From the NCBI GenBank assembly GCA_937988775.1, contig CALKHP010000030.1, positions 124,001 through 188,000 on the forward strand: a stretch of 64,000 nucleotides of DNA, given 5' to 3'. Under the pieces are notes generated by a model. It was not told the DNA's origin. It searched no databases and saw only the letters and a program-made list of their open reading frames with translations. This DNA comes from an uncultured Alphaproteobacteria bacterium (GTDB lineage: Bacteria; Pseudomonadota; Alphaproteobacteria; Rhizobiales; Beijerinckiaceae). The stretch's first letter is position 1; every line of letters starts with the position of its first letter. A program made the translations under genes and the position numbers. Positions 35,348 through 43,396 of this stretch are shown here, piece after piece.

Positions 35348-37018
35348 TCAGGCGGCGACCTCTTTCAGGAAATTCTCGATCGACCCGCGTAGCGCCTGGC
35401 TCTGCCGGTCGATGCCGGTGGCGATGTCGCGCATCGCCTCGGCCGCGTCGCTGGTGGCGCCGATCGTCTCGCTGACCTCGCCGACGCTGCCGGCCAGGTC
35501 GCGCGCCGTCGCGGAAACGGCGCTCATGTCGCGCACGATCTGGTTGTTGGCGGTGCTCTGCTGCTCGACGGCGGCGCCAATATTGGCCGCGGCCTGTTGC
35601 AGCGCCGCGATGGCGCCGGCAATCTCGCGCGTCTGGCCGACGGTCGAGGCGGTCGAGGCCTGCACGCTGACGATATGGCGCGCGATCTCCTCCGTGGCGG
35701 CGGCGGTCTGGTTCGCCAGCGCCTTGACCTCGTTGGCGACCACGGCGAAGCCACGTCCGGCCTCGCCGGCGCGCGCCGCCTCGATGGTGGCGTTGAGGGC
35801 GAGCAGATTGGTCTGCTCGGCAATGCCCTTGATGAGGTCGATGACATTGCCGATCAGGCTGGTGGTGCTCGACAGCGAGGCGATGTCGTCATTGGCGCGC
35901 ACCGACAACGCATTCGCCTGGCCGACCGCGTCGGTGATCTGGCCGATCTGGCGGCCGACGTCGCGCGCGGTGATCGACAGTTCCTCGGTGGTCTGGAGCA
36001 CCGAACTCAACAGCGTCGTCGCCATGCCGGACGCATTGGCGGCGGCGTGGGATTCGCGCTTGGCATCGGCGGCGATCTTGCCGAGTTGATCGGCCGCGAA
36101 CAGCATGCGCTGCATCTCGCTGGCGACCGAATCCAGCATGCTGCCGACCGCGCCCTGCAGCCGCTCGACCGCCTGCGCCGTGCGCAACTGCCTGTCGGCG
36201 CGCTCCTGCAACCGCTTGCGCTCGGCGACCTCGAGCCGCTCGTGCTCGTTCGCCTTGACGCGCTGCCGGGCCAGCGTCGAGGCCAGCACGCCGATCTCGC
36301 CCTTATAGGTGGCATAGTAGCGGATACTGCCCTCCTCGCTTTCGCCGGCGAGTTCCTGCGCGATGCGCCGAACCGGCCTGATCAGCCGGATATTGACGAT
36401 GACGACCAGCGCGATGAAAAACAGCAGCACCATGAACCGGCCACCGACGAAGACCCGGATAATGTTATCGGCCAGCGCGGTGGTTTCGGTGTGCAGGCTG
36501 CGTTCGCGCGCGGCGAGGTGGTTCAGCGCCACCATCTTGGCGGCATGCAGATCGGTGTAGCGCCCTTCGAGGTCAGCCAGCATCTCGTCCGAGGACTGGC
36601 CCTGCTTCAGGCTGTCGAGGATGCGGCCGACCCGCTGCTGGAAGCTGACGAACTGGGTTTGAGCGCGGCCGATATCACCAAGAAATGCCGCCGGCAGCGG
36701 ATAATCCGCCATGACGGCGATGCGCTTGGCAAACAGCGCGTTGTTGCGTTCGATCTCGGCCAGCGGCTGGCGCGGGTCGGCGCCGGCATGGATGGCATGC
36801 ACCGCGCGATAGATATCGGTGCGCATGACATCGGCAAGCGCGGCGGTGCGCGAATTGAAGCGCGCCGCATCCATCGTCACCGCGACGGTGCGCATGAGTT
36901 GCTGCTCGTGGCGCATCAGCCCAACGAGATACACTCCGGCGGAAATCGCAACCATGCTCAGGATCATGGCCGGGAGCAGGAGACCGACCAGCATCGACCG
37001 GGAAATGGTTTTCGACAT
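35348..37018 (-). CDS. Membrane methyl-accepting chemotaxis protein
   Basis: 556 aa. TM1 (about residues 8-31, LLLPAMILSMVAISAG) and TM2 (about 190-212) flank a ~155-residue, mostly helical periplasmic domain. HAMP-like linker follows (IRPVRRIAQEL), then the signalling coiled coil with the tip EQTNLLALNATIEAARAGEAG. It lacks the DWDEF tail of the receptor at 26159. The ligand is unknown; the helical domain resembles four-helix-bundle sensors. Confidence 0.9.
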   Translation of the reverse strand: MSKTISRSMLVGLLLPAMILSMVAISAGVYLVGLMRHEQQLMRTVAVTMDAARFNSRTAALADVMRTDIYRAVHAIHAGADPRQPLAEIERNNALFAKRIAVMADYPLPAAFLGDIGRAQTQFVSFQQRVGRILDSLKQGQSSDEMLADLEGRYTDLHAAKMVALNHLAARERSLHTETTALADNIIRVFVGGRFMVLLFFIALVVIVNIRLIRPVRRIAQELAGESEEGSIRYYATYKGEIGVLASTLARQRVKANEHERLEVAERKRLQERADRQLRTAQAVERLQGAVGSMLDSVASEMQRMLFAADQLGKIAADAKRESHAAANASGMATTLLSSVLQTTEELSITARDVGRQIGQITDAVGQANALSVRANDDIASLSSTTSLIGNVIDLIKGIAEQTNLLALNATIEAARAGEAGRGFAVVANEVKALANQTAAATEEIARHIVSVQASTASTVGQTREIAGAIAALQQAAANIGAAVEQQSTANNQIVRDMSAVSATARDLAGSVGEVSETIGATSDAAEAMRDIATGIDRQSQALRGSIENFLKEVAA

Positions 37019-37152
37019 CTGAAACCGCAGCTCTTGAAAATCAACAGGAAGCTTGTGCGAATAAGATTAAGGAAGTCCCTCCGGGCGCGGCCGCGGCGGC
37101 GTGCGCACCGCCGTCCAGATCTCGCCGCATTTCTGCGTCACAGCCGTTATCC

Positions 37153-37719
37153 ATGCTGAAGCATGCGACCTGCGCACTGTGTCTGCTGGCGGCGATGCCG
37201 GCGGAAGCGGGGCCCACCAAACACCGGCACCATTCCACGCACGCGGCGTCGCAGCGCCATTCCGCGCCAAGCCCCCTCGATTTACGGCCAAGCGCGCGCG
37301 AGGCGGCCGCGCCCCGAAGCGTCGGCGGTTCGCACCCCGATCTCGACGCGCTCATCGCCCGCCACGCGGCGGCGCAAGGCATCCCGGCCTCGCTCGTGCA
37401 CCGCATCGTCCTGCGCGAGAGCCGCTATAATCCGCGCGCGCGCAACCGCGCCTATTGGGGCCTGATGCAGATCAGGCACGATACCGCGCGTTCGATGGGC
37501 TATCGCGGCCCGGCCAGCGGCTTGCTCGATGCCGACACCAACCTGACCTACGCCGTGCCCTATCTCGCCAACGCCTATATGGTGGCGGGCGGCAACGCCA
37601 ACCGCGCGGTGTCGCTCTATGCCGGCGGTTATTACTACGAGGCCAAGCGCAAGCACCTGCTCGGACGCTTGCACACCGCGCACCAACCGAGGGCGGGCAC
37701 GATCGCGCAGCGCGAGTGA
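37153..37719 (+). CDS. Lytic transglycosylase, SLT domain protein
   Basis: 188 aa with a signal peptide (MLKHATCALCLLAAMPAEA). A basic, His/Arg-rich linker precedes an SLT goose-lysozyme-type domain: VHRIVLRESRYNPRARN (catalytic Glu in RESRYNP), YWGLMQIRHDTARSMGYRG, and a LTYAVPYLANAY/AVSLYAGGYYY helical end. It would cleave peptidoglycan in the periplasm. It is divergent from the chemoreceptor. Confidence 0.88.
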   Translation: MLKHATCALCLLAAMPAEAGPTKHRHHSTHAASQRHSAPSPLDLRPSAREAAAPRSVGGSHPDLDALIARHAAAQGIPASLVHRIVLRESRYNPRARNRAYWGLMQIRHDTARSMGYRGPASGLLDADTNLTYAVPYLANAYMVAGGNANRAVSLYAGGYYYEAKRKHLLGRLHTAHQPRAGTIAQRE

Positions 37720-37766
37720 ACGCACCGGATTGACAGAGAGCGCCGGGGCATGCGACCGCGTCCGGC

Positions 37767-39071
37767 ATGAACCACGCCTCCCCACTTCGCCTCGCCATTG
37801 CCGGCCTCGGCACGGTCGGCGCCGCCACCGTCAAAATCCTTGAAAGCAAGGGCAATGCGCTTGCCGTCGCCACCGGGCGGCCAATCGCCGTTACGGCGGT
37901 CAGCGCGCGCGACAAGGCGCGCGAGCGCGGCCTGACGCTCGGCGGCGCGCACTGGTTCGACGACCCCACCGCCATGGCGGCCGAGGCGGAAGCCGACGTG
38001 CTGGTCGAGCTGATCGGCGGCGCCGACGGCCCGGCCAAGGCGGCCGTCGAGGCTGCGCTGCGGGCCGGCCGCCATGTCGTGACCGCCAACAAGGCGCTGC
38101 TCGCCGCGCACGGCCCGGCGCTGGCGCGGCTGGCGGAAGCCAATGGCGCCACGATCCTGTTCGAGGCCGCCGTCGCCGGCGGCATTCCCGTCATCAAGGC
38201 GTTGCGCGAGTCGCTGGCCGGCAACACCGTGCAGCGCGTCTCCGGCATCATGAACGGCACCTGCAACTACATCCTCTCGCGCATGGAAGCCGAGGGGCTG
38301 ACATTCGCGGCCTGCCTGAAGGCGGCGCAGGAGCTTGGCTATGCCGAGGCCGACCCGACCTTCGACGTCGAGGGCTTCGACACCGCCCACAAGCTGGCGC
38401 TGCTGACGGCGCTCGCCTTCGGCACCGAGGTCGATGCCGACGCGATCTATGTCGAGGGGATTTCCGGCGTCACGCCGCTCGATCTCAAGATGGCGGATGA
38501 GTTGGGCTTCCGCATCAAGCTGCTCGGCGTCGCCGAGCGCACGGCCGGCGGCATCGAGCAGCGCGTGCACCCGACCATGGTGCCGAAAACCGCCCAGCTC
38601 GCGCAGGTGATGGGCGTCACCAATGCCGTCTCGGTGATTGGCGACACGGTGGGCGAACTCACGCTCGTCGGCCCCGGCGCCGGCGGCGAGGCAACCGCGA
38701 GCGCCGTGCTGTCCGATATCGCCGACCTTGCCCGTGGCACGGTGCTGCCGACCTTCGGCAAGGCGTCCGACCTGCTGATCAAGGTCAATCGGGCGCCGAT
38801 GAAACGGCACGAGGGCGGCTATTACGTGCGCCTCCAGACGCTCGACAAGCCGGGCGCCGCCGCGACCGTCGCCACGCGCATGGCCGAGAACGGCATCTCG
38901 CTCGAAAGCATCCTGCAAAAAGGCCGCGGCCAGCGCGCCGAAGCGCCGAGCGTCCCAGTGATCCTGATCACCTACGCCACCACCGAGCGCGCGGTGCGCG
39001 CCGCGCTGAAGGCGATCGCCCATGACGGCGTCATCGAGGGCACGCCCCAGGTAATCCGCATCGAGCGCTGA
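37767..39071 (+). CDS. hom: Homoserine dehydrogenase
   Basis: 434 aa. NAD(P) motif IAGLGTVGAATVKILE at the N-terminus, substrate segment SGIMNGTCNYILSRM and ADPTFDVEGFDTAHKLALL in the catalytic domain, and a C-terminal ACT domain (YYVRLQTLDKPGAAATVATRM) for threonine feedback. It converts aspartate semialdehyde to homoserine for Thr/Met synthesis, the latter linking to metY at 59459. Confidence 0.95.
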   Translation: MNHASPLRLAIAGLGTVGAATVKILESKGNALAVATGRPIAVTAVSARDKARERGLTLGGAHWFDDPTAMAAEAEADVLVELIGGADGPAKAAVEAALRAGRHVVTANKALLAAHGPALARLAEANGATILFEAAVAGGIPVIKALRESLAGNTVQRVSGIMNGTCNYILSRMEAEGLTFAACLKAAQELGYAEADPTFDVEGFDTAHKLALLTALAFGTEVDADAIYVEGISGVTPLDLKMADELGFRIKLLGVAERTAGGIEQRVHPTMVPKTAQLAQVMGVTNAVSVIGDTVGELTLVGPGAGGEATASAVLSDIADLARGTVLPTFGKASDLLIKVNRAPMKRHEGGYYVRLQTLDKPGAAATVATRMAENGISLESILQKGRGQRAEAPSVPVILITYATTERAVRAALKAIAHDGVIEGTPQVIRIER

Positions 39072-39100
39072 GTTTGCCCGACGCGGCGGCGTTTTTCCGA

Positions 39101-39195
39101 AGCGGGATCGGCCGGTCAAGCCGTCCGATGACGGCTGAAATGTCTCGCGCCAATTCCTCCGCCGTCATGGGCCGGTTCATCCGGCCCATCCCGAT
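39101..39195. repeat. Double-hairpin repeat A, copy 2
   Basis: Hairpin 1 (CGGCCGG-TCAAG-CCGTCCG, one mismatch) followed by ATGACGGC; hairpin 2 (GGGCCGG-TTCAT-CCGGCCC) preceded by GCCGTCAT; ends with ATCCCGAT. It starts 30 nt after the hom stop and is the only copy not between convergent genes. Confidence 0.8.
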
Positions 39196-39336
39196 GTGAA
39201 GGGCGATATGGCCGCCCCGGCGCGAGGCCGAAACAGACCATACAAAATCGTCCGACGCGCCCGTTCCTTTACGGTCCGTGCACCATCGCGCGCTAAGGTT
39301 GCCGCCGAAACACCCCTTCCCCAAGGAAACGGCGCC

Positions 39337-39594
39337 GTGCCGATTGGTTTACGCAGCACCACCCGCCCTCACCGGCGCAAGCTCCTGCCGACGCTCGCCT
39401 ATTGGGCAACGCTCGCCCTGATGGCGGGCAGCGCCGGCCTGACATTGCAACTGATGCGCGATATCTCGGCCCGCGCCGCCCCCTCCGGCACCCTGTCGCG
39501 CGAGGCGTGCCACGCGGCGGCACAACGCGCGGCTGCCTTCAAGGTGACGCGTTTGCGGGCTTGTCTCGCCAAGGCGTCGGAGGTGGGCTTTTGA
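39337..39594 (+). CDS. Small single-pass membrane protein, hypothetical
   Basis: 85 aa from GTG 39337, chosen because AAGGAA lies 8 nt before it. The upstream open frame to 39196 runs through a repeat. A basic N-terminus (TRPHRRKLLP) is followed by one hydrophobic helix (LAYWATLALMAGSAGLTLQL) and a tail with two cysteines. Not recognised. It lies just before the GATase gene on the same strand. Confidence 0.5.
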   Translation: MPIGLRSTTRPHRRKLLPTLAYWATLALMAGSAGLTLQLMRDISARAAPSGTLSREACHAAAQRAAAFKVTRLRACLAKASEVGF

Positions 39595-39634
39595 GCCCTC
39601 GGACCGCCGAACGGCGCCCAACCGGAGCGAAGCG

Positions 39635-40321
39635 ATGAGCCGGCCCCGCATTGCCATCGTCATGGACGAGAACACCAGCACCGACGCCTCGCGCTACGAG
39701 GCCCACAAGGGCTATTTCCGTGGCGTGCACGAGGCGGGCGGCCTGCCGTTCGGCATCCCGTTCCTGGCCGAGATGGTCGAGACCGTGCCGCGCGACTTCG
39801 ACGCGCTGATGGTGATCGGCGGGCGCTTTGCCTATCCGGACGAGTGGTATGTCGATGGTGAGCGCTCGCGCGCCTCGCATTCCGACCGTTTCGCCATGGA
39901 TGCCGGCCTGATCGGCGAATTCATGGAGCAGGACAAGCCGATCCTCGGCATCTGCGCCGGCATGCAGGCGCTTGCCTGCCTGAACGGCTGCCGGCTCAAC
40001 GCCGATATCGGCGCGCTGCTGCCGGGCGCGCTCGAACATGACAAGGCCGGGCTGCTGCACCCGGTCCGCATCGCCACCGGCACGCTGCTGCATCAGGCGG
40101 TCGGCACGACGCGCATGAAGGTCAACAGCTTCCATCGCGAAGCGGTGGTCGAGATGGGCAGCGGCGTGGTGGCGAGCGCCCACGCGCTCGATGCGGTGAT
40201 CGAGGCGATCGAGATCGACGGGTTGCGTTTCGCGGTCGGCCTGCAATGGCACCAGGAGCGTTTCGTCGGGCTCGAACACGAGGGCAATGCGATTTTCAAC
40301 GCCTTTGTCGGGGCGTGCTGA
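39635..40321 (+). CDS. Class I glutamine amidotransferase-like hydrolase (peptidase C26, PuuD-like)
   Basis: 228 aa. Nucleophile elbow PILGICAGMQAL (Cys), and the C-terminal catalytic dyad region VGLQWHQERF (His, Glu). The lineage is that of gamma-glutamyl-GABA hydrolase (PuuD). It could complete gamma-glutamylated polyamine breakdown with the PuuB-like oxidase at 11432, but it is 27 kb away and the link is speculative. Confidence 0.82.
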   Translation: MSRPRIAIVMDENTSTDASRYEAHKGYFRGVHEAGGLPFGIPFLAEMVETVPRDFDALMVIGGRFAYPDEWYVDGERSRASHSDRFAMDAGLIGEFMEQDKPILGICAGMQALACLNGCRLNADIGALLPGALEHDKAGLLHPVRIATGTLLHQAVGTTRMKVNSFHREAVVEMGSGVVASAHALDAVIEAIEIDGLRFAVGLQWHQERFVGLEHEGNAIFNAFVGAC

Positions 40322-40418
40322 GGGAACAAGCCCGCGCCAAGCGGCTTTCCCTTTGTGCCCGCCTGCTCTAGAAGCGCTCGGGTAATTCGCCCAATACAAA
40401 TCCCCGGGAAGCTTGTTC

Positions 40419-41414
40419 ATGACCGATCTCGTCGTCACCGAAAACCAGATCATCGAACGCATCCTGACCCTGGAGCTGGTGCGCGTGACCGAGCGCGCCG
40501 CGGTTGCCTCGGCCAGGCTGCGCGGGCACGGCAACGAGAAGGCCGCCGACCAGGCCGCCGTCGACGCGATGCGGCGCGAACTCAACCGCCTGCCGATCGA
40601 AGGCACCGTGGTGATTGGCGAGGGCGAGCGCGACGAGGCGCCGATGCTGTTCATCGGCGAGAAGCTCGGCACCGGGCGCGGCCCCAAGGTCGATATCGCC
40701 GTCGATCCGCTCGAAGGCACCACGCTATGCGCCAAGGACATGCCGGGCTCGATCGCCGTGATGGCGATGGCGCAGGCCGGCACCCTGCTCTATGCGCCCG
40801 ACGTCTACATGGAGAAGATCGCCATCGGCCCCGGCTATCCGAAGGGCATCATCGATCTCGACGCCTCGCCCGAGGACAACGTCGCCGCGCTTGCCAAGGC
40901 GAAGGGCGTCAAGCCGAACGAGATCACCACGCTGGTCATGGACCGGCCGCGCCATGAGGAACTGATCGCGCGGCTGCGCAAGATCGGCTGCTCGATCCGC
41001 CTGATCACCGATGGCGACGTCGTCGGCGTGATCCAGTGCACCGAGCCCGAGAAGACCGGCATCGATCTCTATCTCGGCATTGGCGGCGCGCCCGAAGGCG
41101 TGCTGGCGGCGGGCGCGCTGCGCTGCGTCGGCGGCCAGATGCAGGGCCGGCTGATCCTCGATACGCCGGAAAAGGTGGCGCGCGCCGCCACCATGGGCGT
41201 CAACGACCCGAAGAAGAAATACGACCTGTCGGAACTCGCCTCCGGCGACGTCGTGGTCGCCGCGACCGGCGTCACCGATGGCGGCCTGCTGCGCGGCGTC
41301 AGGTTTCGCGGCAACGTCATCGAGACCGAGACCATCATCTACCGCTCGGTGACCGGCACCGTGCGCCGCATCGTCGCCGAGCATCGGGAAATGAAGAAGT
41401 TCCATTTCGATTAA
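40419..41414 (+). CDS. glpX: Fructose-1,6-bisphosphatase class II
   Basis: 331 aa from ATG 40419 (GGGAAG upstream; a TTG at 40413 is two codons earlier). GlpX motifs are VIGEGERDEAPML, DIAVDPLEGTTLCA (metal-binding Asp/Glu cluster), YMEKIAIGP and GIGGAPEGVLAAGALRC. It dephosphorylates fructose-1,6-bisphosphate in gluconeogenesis. It usually sits next to hom in this order; here two small genes intervene. Confidence 0.95.
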   Translation: MTDLVVTENQIIERILTLELVRVTERAAVASARLRGHGNEKAADQAAVDAMRRELNRLPIEGTVVIGEGERDEAPMLFIGEKLGTGRGPKVDIAVDPLEGTTLCAKDMPGSIAVMAMAQAGTLLYAPDVYMEKIAIGPGYPKGIIDLDASPEDNVAALAKAKGVKPNEITTLVMDRPRHEELIARLRKIGCSIRLITDGDVVGVIQCTEPEKTGIDLYLGIGGAPEGVLAAGALRCVGGQMQGRLILDTPEKVARAATMGVNDPKKKYDLSELASGDVVVAATGVTDGGLLRGVRFRGNVIETETIIYRSVTGTVRRIVAEHREMKKFHFD

Positions 41415-41508
41415 GGGAGATCGGGAAACTAGAGCATTCAACTTGTATCCCGCCGGAAATCGGTTGAAGGCTACGCCCCTCTCTACCTTCATTTTTGTTT
41501 TCAACTCC

Positions 41509-41582
41509 GCCCTCATCCTGAGCTTGTCGAAGGATGCTCCAGACCGCACGGAAACATCCTTCGACAAGCTCAGGATGAGGGC
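41509..41582. repeat. Perfect 28-bp inverted repeat D
   Basis: Left arm 41509-41536 and right arm 41555-41582 are perfectly complementary over 28 bp around an 18-nt loop; each arm contains CATCCTGAGCTTGTCG or its complement. It occupies the centre of the 318-nt gap between glpX and the acetyltransferase. The arm sequence recalls a repeat common in alphaproteobacterial genomes. The rest of the gap holds nothing recognisable. Confidence 0.8.
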
Positions 41583-41732
41583 AGAGCTGGCAGTTGCGGC
41601 CGGACTTGCCACCCCGCTCCGCTCCCAACGTTCATCAGCAATTCTGACGTCTACCATGCCAAGAATTCGCGGGCTTTCCGGCCGGCGGCCATGGAAAATG
41701 GCGGCCGCAACAACAACAGCCGGAGCCCAATC

Positions 41733-42176
41733 ATGGCCATCACGATCCGTCCGCTAACCCCCGCCGATCGCGCGAGCTGGGAGCCGCTCTGGCAAGGTTA
41801 CCTGACCTTCTACAAGACGAGCATCCCGGCCGAGGTGACGGAGAATTCCTGGCGGCGGTTTCATGTGGACGGCCTGCCGGCCTATGCGCTCGGCGCGTTC
41901 GACGGCGACAGGATGGTCGGCTTCGTGCATTACATCTTCCACCTCTCGAACTGGCTGCTGAATCCGACCTGCTATCTGCAGGACCTGTTCACCTCGCCGG
42001 AAGCGCGTGGCAAGGGCGTCGGCCGGGCGCTGATCGAGGCGGTCTACGACAAGGCGCGCGAGGCTGGCTCGACGCGCGTGTACTGGCTGACGCAGGACAC
42101 CAACCTGACCGCGATGCAACTCTACGACAAGGTCGCGACCAAGGCCGGCTTCACCCAGTATCGCAAGGACGTGTGA
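41733..42176 (+). CDS. GNAT-family N-acetyltransferase
   Basis: 147 aa from ATG 41733 (CGGAG 7 nt upstream; the earlier ATG 41691 lacks a site). Acetyl-CoA loop motif A is seen as LQDLFTSPEARGKGVGRALIEAVYDKA and motif B as YWLTQDTNLTAMQLYDKV. Substrate unknown. It ends just before the PrdB-like gene. Confidence 0.87.
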   Translation: MAITIRPLTPADRASWEPLWQGYLTFYKTSIPAEVTENSWRRFHVDGLPAYALGAFDGDRMVGFVHYIFHLSNWLLNPTCYLQDLFTSPEARGKGVGRALIEAVYDKAREAGSTRVYWLTQDTNLTAMQLYDKVATKAGFTQYRKDV

Positions 42177-42193
42177 GGGAGCGCCCGGCCGCC

Positions 42194-43120
42194 ATGCAGC
42201 CACAGAGCGACGGGCTTGGCTTCGCGCCGGCCGAGGACGTGCCCCTGCCCTATCTCCAGCGCATCCGCGACTATTACGCCGGGCTCGGCTATGGCGCGCC
42301 CTATGAATGGGCGCACTATGCCGAGGTGCCGTTCGCCGTGCTACGCAAGCCGCTGACGAGTTGCCGCGTGGCGCTCGTCACCACGGCGGCGCCCTACCAG
42401 CCCGACAAGGGCGACCAGGGACCGGGCGCGCCCTACAACGCGGCGGCGAAGTTCTACGCCGTCTATTCTGGCGACAGCGCGTTGGATCACGACCTGCGCA
42501 TTTCGCATGTCGCGATCGACCGCGACCACACCACCGCCGAGGACCAGAACAGCTATTTTCCCCTGCCCGCCCTGCGGCAGGCGGCGGCAGCGGGGCGGAT
42601 CGGCGCGCTGACGGCGCGCTTTCATGGGCTGCCGACCAATCGCAGCCATGTCACCACGCTGGAGGTCGACTGCCCGGAACTGGTGCGGCGCTGCCTTGAG
42701 GATGGCGCGGATGCTGCCATCCTGGTGCCGAACTGTCCGGTGTGCCACCAGAGCGTCAGTCTCGCTGCGCGGGCGCTCGACCAGGCCGGCATCGCCACGG
42801 TGATCATGGGGTGCGCCAAGGATATCGTCGAATATGTCGGCGTGCCGCGCCTGGTGTTCTCCGATTTCCCGCTCGGCAACGCCGCCGGCCGCCCCAACGA
42901 TGCCGCCTCGCAGCGGGCGACGCTCGATCTGGCGCTCGCATTGCTGGAGGGCGCACCAGGCGCGCGCACGACCGTGCAGTCACCGCTGCGATGGGCCGAT
43001 GATCCGGCGTGGAAGCTGGATTATTCCAATATCGCCAGGCTCTCAGCCGAGGAAATCGCTCGTCGAAAGGCGGAGTTCGACCGACAGAAGGCGATCGCTA
43101 GCGAGATACGCAAGGGCTGA
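42194..43120 (+). CDS. Glycine/D-proline reductase-like protein without selenocysteine (PrdB/GrdB-related)
   Basis: 308 aa from ATG 42194, with GAGGGAG upstream; a GTG at 42173 would overlap the acetyltransferase stop. The order of motifs (YEWAHYAEVPFAVL, VALVTTAAPYQPDKGDQGPG, RFHGLPTNRS, DGADAAILVPNCPVCHQSVS, MGCAKDIVEYVGVPR, FSDFPLGNAAGRPND) is that of a proteobacterial family usually named after the B subunits of clostridial glycine/proline reductases. The clostridial proteins use selenocysteine; here the conspicuous redox motif is Cys-Pro-Val-Cys. Real activity is unknown. Name by homology pattern. Confidence 0.68.
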   Translation: MQPQSDGLGFAPAEDVPLPYLQRIRDYYAGLGYGAPYEWAHYAEVPFAVLRKPLTSCRVALVTTAAPYQPDKGDQGPGAPYNAAAKFYAVYSGDSALDHDLRISHVAIDRDHTTAEDQNSYFPLPALRQAAAAGRIGALTARFHGLPTNRSHVTTLEVDCPELVRRCLEDGADAAILVPNCPVCHQSVSLAARALDQAGIATVIMGCAKDIVEYVGVPRLVFSDFPLGNAAGRPNDAASQRATLDLALALLEGAPGARTTVQSPLRWADDPAWKLDYSNIARLSAEEIARRKAEFDRQKAIASEIRKG

Positions 43121-43138
43121 GGTCTTTCTCAGCCGCCT

Positions 43139-43172
43139 CGCCCCGGACTTGATCGGGGCCCAGGGAAGCGCT
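43139..43172. repeat. Dispersed repeat C, copy 2
   Basis: CCCCGGACTTGATCGGGG hairpin followed by CCAGGGAAGCGCT, related to 28143-28176. A more diverged unit lies at 43352-43383. Confidence 0.55.
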
Positions 43173-43183
43173 GCGCATTTCCA

Positions 43184-43277
43184 ATCGGGATGGGCCGGTC
43201 AAGCCGGCCCATGACGGCAGAGGAGAAAGCACAAACCGGTCGGCCGTCATCGGCGGACTTGATCCGTCGATCCCGTT
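43184..43277. repeat. Double-hairpin repeat A, copy 3
   Basis: ATCGGGAT start; hairpin 1 GGGCCGG-TCAAG-CCGGCCC; ATGACGGC ... GCCGTCAT; hairpin 2 CGGCGGA-CTTGA-TCCGTCG (one G-U). Lies between convergent genes. It is followed by a diverged single hairpin (43312-43330) of the same type. Confidence 0.8.
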
Positions 43278-43396
43278 TCGGGTGGAGTACGGCGGGTCAG
43301 GCTGGGTGCTGGGTCAAGCCCGGCACAAGACGGAGGCAGGAAATACAACCGTCTCGCCGCGGACTTGAGACGGGGCCCGGGGAAACGTTCCCTCCC

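Noticed and set aside
39635..40321. Assigning PuuD and the PuuB-like oxidase to one polyamine pathway
   Set aside because: They are 27 kb apart with no shared operon or regulatory site, and no PuuA or PuuC is in the window.
42194..43120. Selenoprotein with in-frame UGA
   Set aside because: The frame has no internal TGA and the redox position reads as ordinary Cys codons.
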